From contig JACQFI010000105.1 of assembly GCA_016200135.1 (NCBI GenBank), positions 27,085-91,084 on the forward strand: a DNA stretch of 64,000 bases. The letters are read 5' to 3'. This document shows positions 45,690 to 54,906 of the stretch, piece by piece. Source of the DNA: Planctomycetota bacterium. GTDB lineage: Bacteria; Planctomycetota; SZUA-567; H5-PLA8. The translations under genes were made by a program, and so were the position numbers. The notes below the pieces were generated by a model. The model searched no databases, was not told the origin of the DNA, and was given only the letters and a program-made list of their open reading frames with translations. The first letter of the stretch is position 1, and every line of letters begins with the position of its first letter.

Positions 45690-46430
45690 GTGCGCGCGCT
45701 CAGCGAGTTCTTCGACGGGTTCACGGGCGGCTTCGTCGGCCGGGCGGCGGCTCCGAGAAAAGCGGCTTGGCCCGCGGTTCCGACCTCGGTGCGGTTGGTG
45801 GTGATGGCCCTTGGCCTGGCGCTGGGCCTGTTCACTGGGATCGTGCTCCTGATCCGCGTCGGCGCGCCGCGCTACGCGCCCGTCCGCAAGCTGCTCGCGC
45901 CGATTGAAGCCATGGTCAAACCCGAGCACGCCATTTTCACCCCGGATTTGGAGGAGGTCCTCGCAACCGACGCCGGCACGACGGAGCGCGAGTGGACCGC
46001 CATCGTCTTCCACCATTCGGCGACGGTGGCAGGAAGCGCGCAGAGCTTCGACGCTTACCATCGCACGCACAACGGTTGGCGGAGCCTCGGCTACGACTTC
46101 GTGATCGGGAATGGCAACGAGATGCCCGACGGGGCCATCGAGGCCGGGCCGCGCTGGAAAGCCCAGGAGGCCGGCGCGCACGCCAATTCGGCCGAGTACA
46201 ACAGCCACGGCATCGGCATCTGCCTGGTCGGCAATTTCGATCTTGCGCCGCCCACCGAGAAGCAGATCGAGGCCGCCCGGGCGCTGGCCGAGGCGCTGGC
46301 CCGGAGGTATCGCATCCCGCCGAGCCGAATCTTCGGCCACGGCCAGATCCGGGAAGGCGGCGGGACGGCCTGTCCGGGGAGGTTCTTCCCTATGGAGAAG
46401 GTCAAGGAAGGGCTGCCGGAGAATCCGTAA
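45690..46430 (+). CDS. Membrane-anchored N-acetylmuramoyl-L-alanine amidase (Amidase_2/PGRP)
   Basis: 246 residues from GTG 45690, with GGAG seven bases before. A single transmembrane helix (about 34-56) anchors a PGRP/Amidase_2 domain facing outward. Zinc ligands are likely His108 (FHHSAT), His217 (GHGQIREGG) and Cys228 (TACPG), as in T7 lysozyme-like amidases. It should cut the amide between muramic acid and L-alanine in peptidoglycan, for remodelling, division or recycling. The spacing of 143 bases from the VWA gene suggests a separate or loosely coupled transcript. Confidence 0.9.
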   Translation: MRALSEFFDGFTGGFVGRAAAPRKAAWPAVPTSVRLVVMALGLALGLFTGIVLLIRVGAPRYAPVRKLLAPIEAMVKPEHAIFTPDLEEVLATDAGTTEREWTAIVFHHSATVAGSAQSFDAYHRTHNGWRSLGYDFVIGNGNEMPDGAIEAGPRWKAQEAGAHANSAEYNSHGIGICLVGNFDLAPPTEKQIEAARALAEALARRYRIPPSRIFGHGQIREGGGTACPGRFFPMEKVKEGLPENP

Positions 46431-46557
46431 CTGCGTCTGAGTTTCGGCATTCAGCAAATTATTTCCAATTTTCCCAAAACCACGATAGGCTTTTCTTTAT
46501 ACAGACGCCGGAATCCTGCTTGATGGGTCTGGGCAGGTCCTTTGGGAGGATAAAATC

Positions 46558-47655
46558 ATGGGTCTCTGGGACAGCATCAAGCACCAACTGATCGACATTG
46601 TCCAATGGCTGGACGAGACCAACGACACCATGGTGTTCCGCTTCGAGCGGTACGCCAACGAGATCAAGTACGGGGCCAAGCTTGTCGTCCGCGAGTCTCA
46701 GAACGCGGTCTTCGTCAACGAAGGCAAGATCGGCGACGTCTTCAAGCCCGGCACCTACACCCTCACCACGCAAAACTTGCCCATCCTGTCCACGCTGCTC
46801 GGCTGGAAGTACGGCTTCGAGAGCCCGTTCAAAGCCGAGGTCTACTTCGTCAACACCAAGCGCTTCACGGACCTGAAATGGGGCACGAAGAACCCGATCA
46901 TGCTGCGGGACGCCGAGTTCGGCCCCTTGCGGCTGCGCGCCTTCGGCACCTACGCGCTGCGGGTGAAGGACCCCGCGCAGCTCATCCGCGAGATCGCCGG
47001 GACCAACGGGCGCTTTACGGTCGAAGAGATCACCGAGCAGATCCGCAACATGATCGTCTCGCGCTTTGCCGACGCCCTGGGCGAGAGCAAGATTGCCGCC
47101 CTCGACCTGGCGGCGAACTACAGCGAGTTGGGCGACTTTCTGTCCAAGAAGATCCAACCCGACTTCGATCCTTACGGCATCGAAGTGCTGAACCTGATGG
47201 TTGAGAACATCTCCCTGCCGCCGGAAGTCGAGAAGGTGCTCGACCAGCGCACCAGCATGGGCGTGATCGGGAATCTCCAGGCGTACACGCAGTTCCAGAC
47301 CGCCAACGCGATCCCCGACGCCGCCAAGAATCCCGGCGGCTTGGCCGCCGCGGGCGTGGGGCTGGGCTTGGGTATCGGCATGGCGGGGCAGGTGGCTCCG
47401 GCCATGGCGCCCAACCCTGGCGCGAGCGCCGCACCGCCGCCGCTGCCGCAGACCTCCTCCTTTTTTGTGGGGGTTGGAGGCCAGCAGGCCGGGCCGTACG
47501 ACATGCAGACGCTGCAGCAGCAGGTGCTCTCGGGCCGGCTCACGAAGGAGTCGCTGGTCTGGAAGAACGGCATGCCGCAATGGACCGCCGCGGGCCAGGT
47601 GCCCGAGCTGGCGAACCTCTTCAACAACGCGCCGCCGCCGTTGCCCAAGGGCTGA
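46558..47655 (+). CDS. SPFH-domain protein with C-terminal GYF_2 domain (YdjI-like)
   Basis: 365 residues. An SPFH/virion-core-like domain spans about 20-245 (WGTKNPIMLRDAEFGPLRLRAFGTYALRVKDPAQLIREIAG), then a Gly/Ala/Pro linker (about 258-300). A GYF_2 domain ends the protein (SFFVGVGGQQAGPYDMQTLQQQVLSGRLTKESLVWKNGMPQWTAA). Domain order matches YdjI-type SPFH proteins that join PspA at stressed membranes in Bacillus; GYF_2 binds Pro-rich partners. The next gene is a zinc-ribbon membrane protein like YdjG. No PspA or TPM-domain protein adjoins, so the module is partial here. Confidence 0.88.
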   Translation: MGLWDSIKHQLIDIVQWLDETNDTMVFRFERYANEIKYGAKLVVRESQNAVFVNEGKIGDVFKPGTYTLTTQNLPILSTLLGWKYGFESPFKAEVYFVNTKRFTDLKWGTKNPIMLRDAEFGPLRLRAFGTYALRVKDPAQLIREIAGTNGRFTVEEITEQIRNMIVSRFADALGESKIAALDLAANYSELGDFLSKKIQPDFDPYGIEVLNLMVENISLPPEVEKVLDQRTSMGVIGNLQAYTQFQTANAIPDAAKNPGGLAAAGVGLGLGIGMAGQVAPAMAPNPGASAAPPPLPQTSSFFVGVGGQQAGPYDMQTLQQQVLSGRLTKESLVWKNGMPQWTAAGQVPELANLFNNAPPPLPKG

Positions 47656-47657
47656 CG

Positions 47658-47767
47658 ATTTGTCGTTTGTCATGGGTCCTTTATCATTTCTCATCCTTAG
47701 GTTTGCGGGAGCAAATGCGTTTAGCCGTAAACGACCAATGACAATTGACCATCGACAAATGACAAAT
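47658..47767. repeat. TGACAAAT-type intergenic inverted repeat
   Basis: ATTTGTCGTTTGTCAT (47658-47673) and ATCGACAAATGACAAAT (47751-47767) are imperfect inverted arms with repeats of TGACAAA inside. They lie in the 126-base gap between the SPFH and zinc-ribbon genes. Similar but not identical units occur at 24842-24911. Confidence 0.4.
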
Positions 47768-47781
47768 AGAACTGTTGCCGA

Positions 47782-48897
47782 ATGAACCCACCCGAAACCG
47801 ATAGCGACGGCGCGGCCGAAACGCCCGCCGCAAGCACGGCCAGCAAGCAGTTCCCCTGCAAGCAATGCGGGGCGAAGGTCGATTTCACGCCCGGCACCGA
47901 GAATCTGAAGTGTCCTTACTGTGGCGCGGAAAACGAGATTCCTGCGTCCGAGGAGGACATCGAGGAACTCGACTTCGAGTCCGCGATCGCCGAGGCCGGC
48001 GCCGAAGAAGAACAGCACGAGAAGCTCACGGTTAAATGCAGCGCGTGCGCGGCGGAGATCTCGCTTGAACCCAACGTGACGGCCTCCACCTGCCCGTTCT
48101 GCGGCGCAAACATCGTCGCCGAGAGCGTCAGCACCAAGGCCTTCAAGCCCAAGTCGCTCCTGCCGTTCAAGCTCTCAAAGCAGCAGGCGTTCGAGCGCTT
48201 CCGCGACTTGGTCGGCAAACGCTGGTTCGCGCCCAACGATTTGAAGCAGTACGCGCAAACGGAGCAGAAACTCGCGGGCCTGTACGTGCCCTATTGGACC
48301 TACGACAGCGACACGACCAGTTTCTACCGCGGCGAGCGCGGCGACGACTACACGGTCACCGTCGGCAGCGGCAAGGACCGCCACACCGAGACGCGCACGC
48401 GCTGGACGTCGGTCAGCGGCACGATCTGGCAGAACTTCGACGACATTTTGATCCTCGCCAGCCGTTCCTTGCCCGAGAAGTACGCCGAGAGCCTCGAACC
48501 GTGGGACTTGGAGCAACTCACCCCGTATCGCGACGAGTACCTGAGCGGGTTTCGCGCCGAGAGCTACCAGGTGGACTTGAAGGAAGGCTTCGACGAGGCT
48601 CGGGCGATCATGGACGAGGCCATCCGTTCAGCCATCAACAAGGACATCGGCGGCGACCACCAGCGCATCCATTCGGTCAAGACGCAGTACGACAACATTT
48701 CTTTCAAGCACCTGCTGCTGCCGATCTGGCTGAGCGCCTACCGTTATCGCGACAAGGTCTACCGCATCCTGATCAACGCGCGCACGGGCGAGGTACAGGG
48801 CGAACGGCCGTATAGTTGGATCAAGATCACGTTGACCGTCCTGGCTGCGCTCGCGGCCATTGCGGCCATCGTGTTGATTGTTCAGAGCAAACATTAG
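47782..48897 (+). CDS. Zinc-ribbon membrane protein (YdjG-like)
   Basis: 371 residues. Two zinc ribbons lead (CKQCGAKV...CPYCG at about 26-52 and CSACAAEI...CPFCG at about 88-110), separated by an acidic stretch. A soluble middle follows (YVPYWTYDSDTTSFYRGERGDDYTVTV), and one C-terminal transmembrane helix (about 348-368) ends the protein. The plan matches YdjG-like proteins that work with an SPFH partner, and the gene directly follows the SPFH-GYF gene. No enzyme motif was recognised. It may recruit the SPFH complex to the membrane. Confidence 0.82.
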   Translation: MNPPETDSDGAAETPAASTASKQFPCKQCGAKVDFTPGTENLKCPYCGAENEIPASEEDIEELDFESAIAEAGAEEEQHEKLTVKCSACAAEISLEPNVTASTCPFCGANIVAESVSTKAFKPKSLLPFKLSKQQAFERFRDLVGKRWFAPNDLKQYAQTEQKLAGLYVPYWTYDSDTTSFYRGERGDDYTVTVGSGKDRHTETRTRWTSVSGTIWQNFDDILILASRSLPEKYAESLEPWDLEQLTPYRDEYLSGFRAESYQVDLKEGFDEARAIMDEAIRSAINKDIGGDHQRIHSVKTQYDNISFKHLLLPIWLSAYRYRDKVYRILINARTGEVQGERPYSWIKITLTVLAALAAIAAIVLIVQSKH

Positions 48898-48913
48898 GGG
48901 AATAAACGCGGGT

Positions 48914-51016
48914 ATGAAGAAAATTTCAGGCGGAAAAGTTATCAAAAGTTCCCATGGTCAGGCCGCCGTTCGCGGCGGTATTGCACCGCCTGTGGCGGAG
49001 CGGAAACCTAAGACGATCAACCGCCATGGCGACCGCTTCGTGGACGATTACTTCTGGCTGCGCGAGAAGAAGGACCCCGCGGTCATCCGTTACCTGAACG
49101 CCGAAAATGCGTACACCGACGCCGTGATGAAGCATTCGAAAGCGTTCCAGGACAAACTCTATAATGAAATTCTTGGTCGCATCCAGGAGACGGACCTGAG
49201 CGTTCCCTACCGGTTGGGACATTACTATTATTACAACCGGACCCAGAAGGGGAAACAGTACGCGATCCACAGCCGCAAAAAAGGATCACTGAAGGCGCCG
49301 GAAGAGGTCGTCCTCGACCTGAATGCCTTGGCGAAAGGCGAGAAGTTCCTGGCGCTGGGCGCGTACGACGTGAGCGAGAGCGGCCGGATGCTGGCCTACT
49401 CGACCGATGTCACCGGCTTTCGCGAGTACACGCTGTACGTGAAGGACTTACGCACTGGAAAACGTGGCCCGGAGAAAGTCGCCAAAGTCACCAGCGTCTG
49501 CTGGGCGGCCGACAATCGGACGCTCTTTTACGTCATCGACGACCACGCCAAGCGGCCGTACCGGCTGATGCGGCACGTGCTCGGTGAGCCGCTCGCGCAC
49601 GACGTTGTGGTGTACGAAGAGAAAGACGAGCGTTTCCGGGTCTCCGTCTACCGGTCGCGCAGCCGCGACTTTATTTTCTTGGGGATCTCCAGCCACACCA
49701 CCGACGAGGTTCGCGTGCTGCACGCGCGGAACCCGCGGGGCGCGTTCAGCGTCATCGCGCCGCGCGAGCAGGACCACGAATACGCCGTCGATCATCGCGG
49801 CGGCCTCTTCTACATCCGCACCAACAAAGGCGGCCGCAACTTCCGCATCGTCACCGCGCCGGTTACGTGTGCGGGACCGGAACATTGGAGCGCGTTGGTT
49901 CCGCACTCCGAGAGCGTGATGCTCGAACGGCACCTCCTCTTTGAAAAGCATTTGGTTTTGCACGAGCGGGAAGGGGGCTTGCCGCAGATTCGCATTATCG
50001 AGATCGCATCGGGGAAGTCGCACCGCGTGCGCTTTGCGGAGGCGGCCTACGAGGTTTTCGGAAGCGCCAATGCCGAGTTCGGCACAAGCACCTACCGGTT
50101 CCAGTACCAGTCCTTCGTCACGCCCAGTTCGGTCTTCGATTACGAGCTGAACCGCCGCACGCGCAAGATGCTTAAGCAGACGCCGGTGAAGGGTGGGTAC
50201 CGGCCCGCGCGATATGTGACGCAGCGCCTTTATGCTAAAGCGCGCGACGGCACCCGCGTGCCGGTCTCGCTGGTCTATCGCAAGGGCATCAAACGAGACG
50301 GTTCCGCGCCGATGCATCTGACCGGTTACGGGTCCTATGGCTATCCTTATCCGGTCTCGTTCTCGCATTCGCGCATCAGCTTGCTCGACCGCGGCGTGAT
50401 CTGCGCCGTGGCGCACATACGCGGTGGCGGCGAGATGGGCAAGCGCTGGCACGACGGCGGCCGGATGCTGCGGAAGCGCAACACCTTCACGGACTTCGTG
50501 GCCGCGGCCGACCTCCTGGTCGCCCAGAAGTTCACTTCACCGGAGCGGCTCGTGATCGAAGGCGGCAGCGCCGGGGGCCTGCTGATGGGCGCGGTGACCA
50601 ACCTGCGCCCGGAGCTCTTTAAGGCGGTGGTCTCGCACGTGCCCTTCGTGGACGTGATCAACACCATGTCCGACGCCTCGCTGCCGCTGACGGTCGGCGA
50701 GTACGAAGAGTGGGGCAACCCGGGCCTCAAGAACGAGTACCGCTATATGAAGACCTATTGCCCGTACACGAACCTGCGCCGGCGCGCGTACCCGGCGCTG
50801 CTGGTCAAAACTTCGCTGAATGACAGCCAGGTGATGTACTGGGAACCCGCGAAATACGTGGCGAAGCTGCGCATGCTGAAGACGGACGCGAACGCCGTGC
50901 TCTTGAAGACCAACATGGCCGGCGGGCACGGCGGTTCGTCGGGGCGCTATGATTACCTGCGCGAAGTCGCGTTCAATTACACGTATATCCTCAATCAATT
51001 CGGCATCAAAAAGTAG
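48914..51016 (+). CDS. Prolyl oligopeptidase family serine peptidase (oligopeptidase B-like)
   Basis: 700 residues from ATG 48914; an upstream TTG at 48878 would overlap the previous gene. A seven-bladed propeller region (about 70-400) precedes the alpha/beta-hydrolase catalytic domain. The triad is Ser552 (GGSAGG), Asp637 (LNDSQV) and His672 (AGGHGG). The VAHIRGGGEMGKRWHDGG block is typical of the S9A family, closest to oligopeptidase B, which cleaves short peptides after Lys or Arg. No signal peptide: cytoplasmic. Its last 11 bases overlap the convergent ubiE/menG gene. Confidence 0.93.
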   Translation: MKKISGGKVIKSSHGQAAVRGGIAPPVAERKPKTINRHGDRFVDDYFWLREKKDPAVIRYLNAENAYTDAVMKHSKAFQDKLYNEILGRIQETDLSVPYRLGHYYYYNRTQKGKQYAIHSRKKGSLKAPEEVVLDLNALAKGEKFLALGAYDVSESGRMLAYSTDVTGFREYTLYVKDLRTGKRGPEKVAKVTSVCWAADNRTLFYVIDDHAKRPYRLMRHVLGEPLAHDVVVYEEKDERFRVSVYRSRSRDFIFLGISSHTTDEVRVLHARNPRGAFSVIAPREQDHEYAVDHRGGLFYIRTNKGGRNFRIVTAPVTCAGPEHWSALVPHSESVMLERHLLFEKHLVLHEREGGLPQIRIIEIASGKSHRVRFAEAAYEVFGSANAEFGTSTYRFQYQSFVTPSSVFDYELNRRTRKMLKQTPVKGGYRPARYVTQRLYAKARDGTRVPVSLVYRKGIKRDGSAPMHLTGYGSYGYPYPVSFSHSRISLLDRGVICAVAHIRGGGEMGKRWHDGGRMLRKRNTFTDFVAAADLLVAQKFTSPERLVIEGGSAGGLLMGAVTNLRPELFKAVVSHVPFVDVINTMSDASLPLTVGEYEEWGNPGLKNEYRYMKTYCPYTNLRRRAYPALLVKTSLNDSQVMYWEPAKYVAKLRMLKTDANAVLLKTNMAGGHGGSSGRYDYLREVAFNYTYILNQFGIKK

Positions 51017-51791
51017 ACGTAGAATTTGTCAATGGCTTCGCTTTGACGCCCACGTACAGATGCACGGTGCCGAAGGTGAGCGGCACGGCGCGAATCTCCA
51101 CGAGCCCCGCCGCTTTCATCCGTTCGGACATCTCTTCAGGACCCGCAAATGCCTGGATTGATTTGGGCAGGTAGCGGTACGCGTCACCCGCGACCCACGC
51201 GATGCAGCTCGCCACGAGCGGCAGGACGTTCTTCAGATAAAACATGTAAAGCGGTCCGAAGAAGTGGCCTTGCGGCTTGGTGAATTCGAGTACCAGCACC
51301 TTCCCGCCGGGCCGGACCACGCGCGCCATCTCACGGAGGCCGCGGTCGAGATCCCCGACGTTGCGGATGCCGAACGCGACGCTCGCCGCCGCGCACGAGC
51401 CGTCCTTCAGGGGCAGGTTGAGCGTGTCGCCGATGCCAAATACCAGGCCCGACAACTTAGCGCGCGCGGCCTTCTTCGGCCCGTACGCCACCATTTCGGG
51501 CGTGAAGTCCAGCGCGATGACGCGCGCCTCAGGGGCGGAGCGCTTCAACGCAAGGGCCAGATCGCCGGTGCCGGTGCAGAGGTCCGCGACCGTCTCCTTT
51601 TTTAAGCCGGAGATCTCGCGGGCCGCGACTTTTCGCCAACGAATGTCCAACCCAAGCGAGAGCAAGTGATTGAGGAAATCGTAGCGCCGGGCCACGCGCG
51701 CGAACATCTCGCGGACTTCCTGCGGCGACTTGCCGCCTGCGTTGCGGAGTTCTGCGGCGGCGGACGTTTGGGGAATAGCCAAACCGGACAT
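51006..51791 (-). CDS. ubiE: UbiE/MenG quinone C-methyltransferase
   Basis: 261 residues. The Ubie_methyltran motifs are intact: MFARVARRYDFLNHLLSLGLDIRWR, SAM loop VADLCTGTGDLALALK, VAFGIRNVGDLDRGLREMARVVRPGGKVLVLEF. It methylates the quinone ring in ubiquinone or menaquinone synthesis; without other quinone genes nearby the choice between ubiE and menG names cannot be settled. Convergent with the S9 peptidase gene, sharing 11 bases. Confidence 0.95.
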   Translation of the reverse strand: MSGLAIPQTSAAAELRNAGGKSPQEVREMFARVARRYDFLNHLLSLGLDIRWRKVAAREISGLKKETVADLCTGTGDLALALKRSAPEARVIALDFTPEMVAYGPKKAARAKLSGLVFGIGDTLNLPLKDGSCAAASVAFGIRNVGDLDRGLREMARVVRPGGKVLVLEFTKPQGHFFGPLYMFYLKNVLPLVASCIAWVAGDAYRYLPKSIQAFAGPEEMSERMKAAGLVEIRAVPLTFGTVHLYVGVKAKPLTNSTSTF

Positions 51792-52250
51792 GCCACTACC
51801 TTACCAGATTCCTGCATGGGTTCGACTTCATTCGACGAGTGAAGAACACATGTGCAAAGCGTCAACCTGGAACAATGCACATGATTCCATACGAAAAATT
51901 GGTTTAAAGTTTGTGAATCCAGGTTTCGTGCGATATTTTATAACTTAGATATTATATGCGGGGGAGCAATTTCTACTTAGGGCACGGGCATTTTTGGGGA
52001 ACCTGCTGAAGCGGCGCTGACCGGCGCCTGCTTGCAGTCGGTGAGCGTTCCTTGGAACTGCATACATGCCCAGAACCTTGCTGTACCTACCGAAGAACGT
52101 TCCACCTTTCTCTTCTCGCACTTGTCGAAGTGCGGAAATGCTGTATACGCTCCTAACACTATTCTCACTTCGATGGACCCGCCTTGGATTTCCTGCGTTA
52201 CGGCCTGCACACGTGCTTATCACTTGTGCAACGGGTTGGGGAGTTCAAGC
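51792..52250. other. AT-richer spacer between ubiE and the TetR gene
   Basis: 459 bases with no gene that I can support. It is divergent (ubiE to the left, TetR gene to the right) and must hold both promoters. A long frame to the left of the TetR start exists but lacks coding character. AT-rich stretches occur at 51890-51960. Confidence 0.5.
51911..51939 (+). promoter_or_regulatory. Possible sigma-70 promoter
   Basis: TTGTGA (51911-51916), 17-base spacer, TATTTT (51934-51939), inside an AT-rich patch. It points to the TetR gene but is about 300 bases from it. Weak prediction. Confidence 0.25.
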
Positions 52251-52976
52251 ATGAGTTTATCCACACAGCCTGGCAGAAAACACCCGCCGCCAAGCGGCAG
52301 CCGGACACGTGGGCGTCCACCGAATCCCGAACTCCGAACGGCAAAGCACGCAAAGATGCTCAAGGCCGCGATGGATCTCTTTGTGGACCGCGGCTACGAG
52401 CACGTCACCGTAGAACAGATCGCGCGCGCCGCGGGGCAGTCCAAGGGCGCGTTCTATTGGTACTTCAAGGACAAAGAAGACTGCCTGCAGCAGATCGTGC
52501 GCGCCTGGGCGCAGAAATTGGACGCGGCGCTCATGCAGGCCATGGTCAATCGCGACACCAAGGCGCGCGAGCGCATCCTCGCGATCAGCGATTTTCGCCG
52601 CTGGTCGGACAAGGAGTTCCAGCGCTTCCTCATGCTGCTTTCGGGTATGGCGCACAGCCGCTCGGTGAGCGTGCGGGAAGTGGCGGTAAAAATGGCCGGC
52701 GAGTGGACGAAGAACGGCTTCAACATGATTCGTCAACTGGCTCAGGAAGCATCGCGCGAGGCCGGATGGACGCCACAGCAGAGCGCCGCTTTCGATTTCG
52801 ACGCTTGGGCGTTCTGTTATCTGTCCTGCTACAACGGGATCTATTCGATGTTTCAGCATGGCCTGATGGAAACCAACCTCGATCCGGACCGCATCGCCAA
52901 CGCGATTCACCGCATCTTCATTCATCCTGTTTTGCAGAAAGAAGGCGTCGCCAACCAGCAGCAGGCGGCGCTCTGA
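52251..52976 (+). CDS. TetR/AcrR-family transcriptional regulator
   Basis: 241 residues from ATG 52251, with GGGGAG eight bases upstream. Residues 33-80 are the TetR helix-turn-helix (MLKAAMDLFVDRGYEHVTVEQIARAAGQSKGAFYWYFKDKEDC). Residues about 90-225 are the all-helical ligand domain. A basic N-terminal arm, RTRGRPPN (about 18-25), resembles an AT-hook that can touch the minor groove. It is followed, convergently, by a bile-acid:sodium-symporter-type gene. Ligand and operator unknown. Confidence 0.93.
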   Translation: MSLSTQPGRKHPPPSGSRTRGRPPNPELRTAKHAKMLKAAMDLFVDRGYEHVTVEQIARAAGQSKGAFYWYFKDKEDCLQQIVRAWAQKLDAALMQAMVNRDTKARERILAISDFRRWSDKEFQRFLMLLSGMAHSRSVSVREVAVKMAGEWTKNGFNMIRQLAQEASREAGWTPQQSAAFDFDAWAFCYLSCYNGIYSMFQHGLMETNLDPDRIANAIHRIFIHPVLQKEGVANQQQAAL

Positions 52977-52998
52977 CTGCGCGCTTTAGATTCCGCGC

Positions 52999-54012
52999 TT
53001 ATGCACCCGCATCGCCGGCGTTCTGCGCCACGGGTACCGTTTCCATGGGCGCGGCGCTTTTCTCCTGTGCACGCAAGCGCCGCTGGAAAACCTCGATCAG
53101 AAACGTGTCGAAGATGAGCTGCAGGGCGTGGTACATCACCACGGAAATCACGCCGAGCTCGTTGCCGGGAAAAAGCTGGAGCAGCTTAAGCGAGACCGGC
53201 AGCGTCTTCTGGCTGCCGACGTAAACCGCGGCCACGCGATCTTTCAAATCCAGCTTTAGCGCCCTACCGCCGATCTCCATAGCCAGCGCCGCCAGTCCAT
53301 GCGCGGCAACGCACAGGCTGGCCAAAAGGCCCAGCCGGGCCATGGAAAAGTCGTGCGCCCGCTCGGACGCTTCCGAAGCCGCTTGGACGACTACGAGAAT
53401 TAGTAGCAAGCGCGAACCGATGCTGATCGGCTTGTCCCAGGTCGCGCGGCGCGGGCCGGCGACGCGCGCCACGATCTGCCCCAAGACGATCGGCAGCAGC
53501 ACGTACTTCGCGAGCTCCAGCACGACATCGCCGAGCGCGATGTCGTGGCTCGCGCCCAGCGTGGCTTTGAGCACCATCGGCCCCAGCAGGAAATTCAGCG
53601 CATTGCTGACGACCGTCATCACCACGCACAGCGCCGTGTTGCCGCCGGCGAGGCGCGTCCACACGGCGGCGCTGGCAAGTGTGGTTGGGGACGCGCCCAT
53701 CACGACCAGGCCCACGCCCTCGGGTGTGTCCAGTCCTAAGGGCCTGATCGCCAGGCAGAAAAGCGCGGGCATGACGACGTACGTGCCGAAAAGACCCAGG
53801 AGAATCGCCTTAAACGAGCGCAGACTGCCCCACAGCTCCGAACTCTTGATCATGATGCTGGGCAGGAAGAGCAGCAGGAAGATGAACGGCTTGGGCCCGA
53901 CGGCCTTGGACAGCGCCTTGCCGGGTGCCGGATACGCGATGCCCAGCGCGACGGTAGTCAACAACAACGCCAGGAACCACTGCTGGCTGAGCAATTGATA
54001 GAGGCGTTTCAT
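52999..54012 (-). CDS. Bile acid:sodium symporter family (SBF-like) transporter
   Basis: 337 residues with about nine to ten hydrophobic segments. The family's discontinuous-helix motifs are visible as GLVVMGASPTTLASAAVWTRLAGGN and YVGSQKTLPVSLKLL. It resembles SBF-like/BASS (DUF4137) sodium-coupled carriers, which import organic anions such as bile acids, pyruvate or pantothenate. Substrate unknown. Its start faces the phosphatase gene across a 219-base divergent spacer. Confidence 0.9.
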   Translation of the reverse strand: MKRLYQLLSQQWFLALLLTTVALGIAYPAPGKALSKAVGPKPFIFLLLFLPSIMIKSSELWGSLRSFKAILLGLFGTYVVMPALFCLAIRPLGLDTPEGVGLVVMGASPTTLASAAVWTRLAGGNTALCVVMTVVSNALNFLLGPMVLKATLGASHDIALGDVVLELAKYVLLPIVLGQIVARVAGPRRATWDKPISIGSRLLLILVVVQAASEASERAHDFSMARLGLLASLCVAAHGLAALAMEIGGRALKLDLKDRVAAVYVGSQKTLPVSLKLLQLFPGNELGVISVVMYHALQLIFDTFLIEVFQRRLRAQEKSAAPMETVPVAQNAGDAGA

Positions 54013-54231
54013 CCAGGCATTCTACCTTCGCCCAGGCTATTTTCAGGTCGAGATGCTCTGCGGAACCGTACAGATCGAAAGAAGATAAGCGCGAATGCGT
54101 ATTCATTTACAGACGGTCCGCATGTTTTCCCCGGGAAGCCGGGTCTGGGGTGGGAATCGACTTTGCGCGCATTCCAACCGTGTCTAAGCTTTGAGCGCGT
54201 CAGACTGGACTATGAAAATGGGGCGGGCACA

Positions 54232-54906
54232 TTGTCCAAAATAAAGGTTGCGGTGGTGCTTGCGTTCCTGCTTGGCGTCGCCGTGGGGGCGGGGGCGATG
54301 TACCTGATTGAGCCCTCCGGATCGTCTAAGAGCCCTTCAAGCGGCTCAAGCGGGCCCGTTTTAAACGACTCATCCGGTTCCGACGAGGGTAAGACGCCGG
54401 CAAGGACTTCGGACCGGACCCCGGCGGATAAGCTCGAACGGCCGGGGCTGAATAATTTTGCCCGGCTCTCGCCCACTTTCTACCGTGGTCAACAGCCGAC
54501 CGCGGAGGGCGTGCAGGAACTGAAGAAACTGGGCGTGCGCACGATCATCAACCTGCGCGTGCTGCATTCCGACCGCGACGAGATCGCCGAGACCGGCCTG
54601 GCCTACGAGCACATCTATTTCGACCCCCTGCATCCCGAAGACGAAGATATGGTTCGCTTCCTGCAGATCGTGAACGACAAGAACCGCGAGCCGTTCTTTG
54701 TGCACTGCAAGCACGGCTCCGACCGCACCGGCACCGTCTGCGCTCTTTATCGCATCGTCATGCAGGGTTGGAGCAAAGAAGATGCGCTCAAGGAGATGAC
54801 CGACGGCGGGTATGGATTTCACGAAGAGTTCTTCCAGAATCTCGTGCGCTACATCCAGAAGCTGGACGTGGACGCCATCAAGAAGAAAGCGGGGATCGAT
54901 CCTTGA
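54232..54906 (+). CDS. Membrane-anchored protein-tyrosine/dual-specificity phosphatase
   Basis: 224 residues from TTG 54232, chosen because it puts a signal-anchor helix (about 5-25: KVAVVLAFLLGVAVGAGAMYL) at the N-terminus; the frame is open upstream without a better start. A Ser-rich linker (28-65) leads to a PTP/DSP domain: FFVHCKHGSDRTG gives catalytic Cys159 and Arg165, with general acid probably Asp131 (FDPLHPE). The phosphatase faces the periplasm. It overlaps the next gene by 4 bases, a sign of co-translation. Substrate unknown: a phospho-protein, phosphoinositide-like lipid or sugar. Confidence 0.88.
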   Translation: MSKIKVAVVLAFLLGVAVGAGAMYLIEPSGSSKSPSSGSSGPVLNDSSGSDEGKTPARTSDRTPADKLERPGLNNFARLSPTFYRGQQPTAEGVQELKKLGVRTIINLRVLHSDRDEIAETGLAYEHIYFDPLHPEDEDMVRFLQIVNDKNREPFFVHCKHGSDRTGTVCALYRIVMQGWSKEDALKEMTDGGYGFHEEFFQNLVRYIQKLDVDAIKKKAGIDP

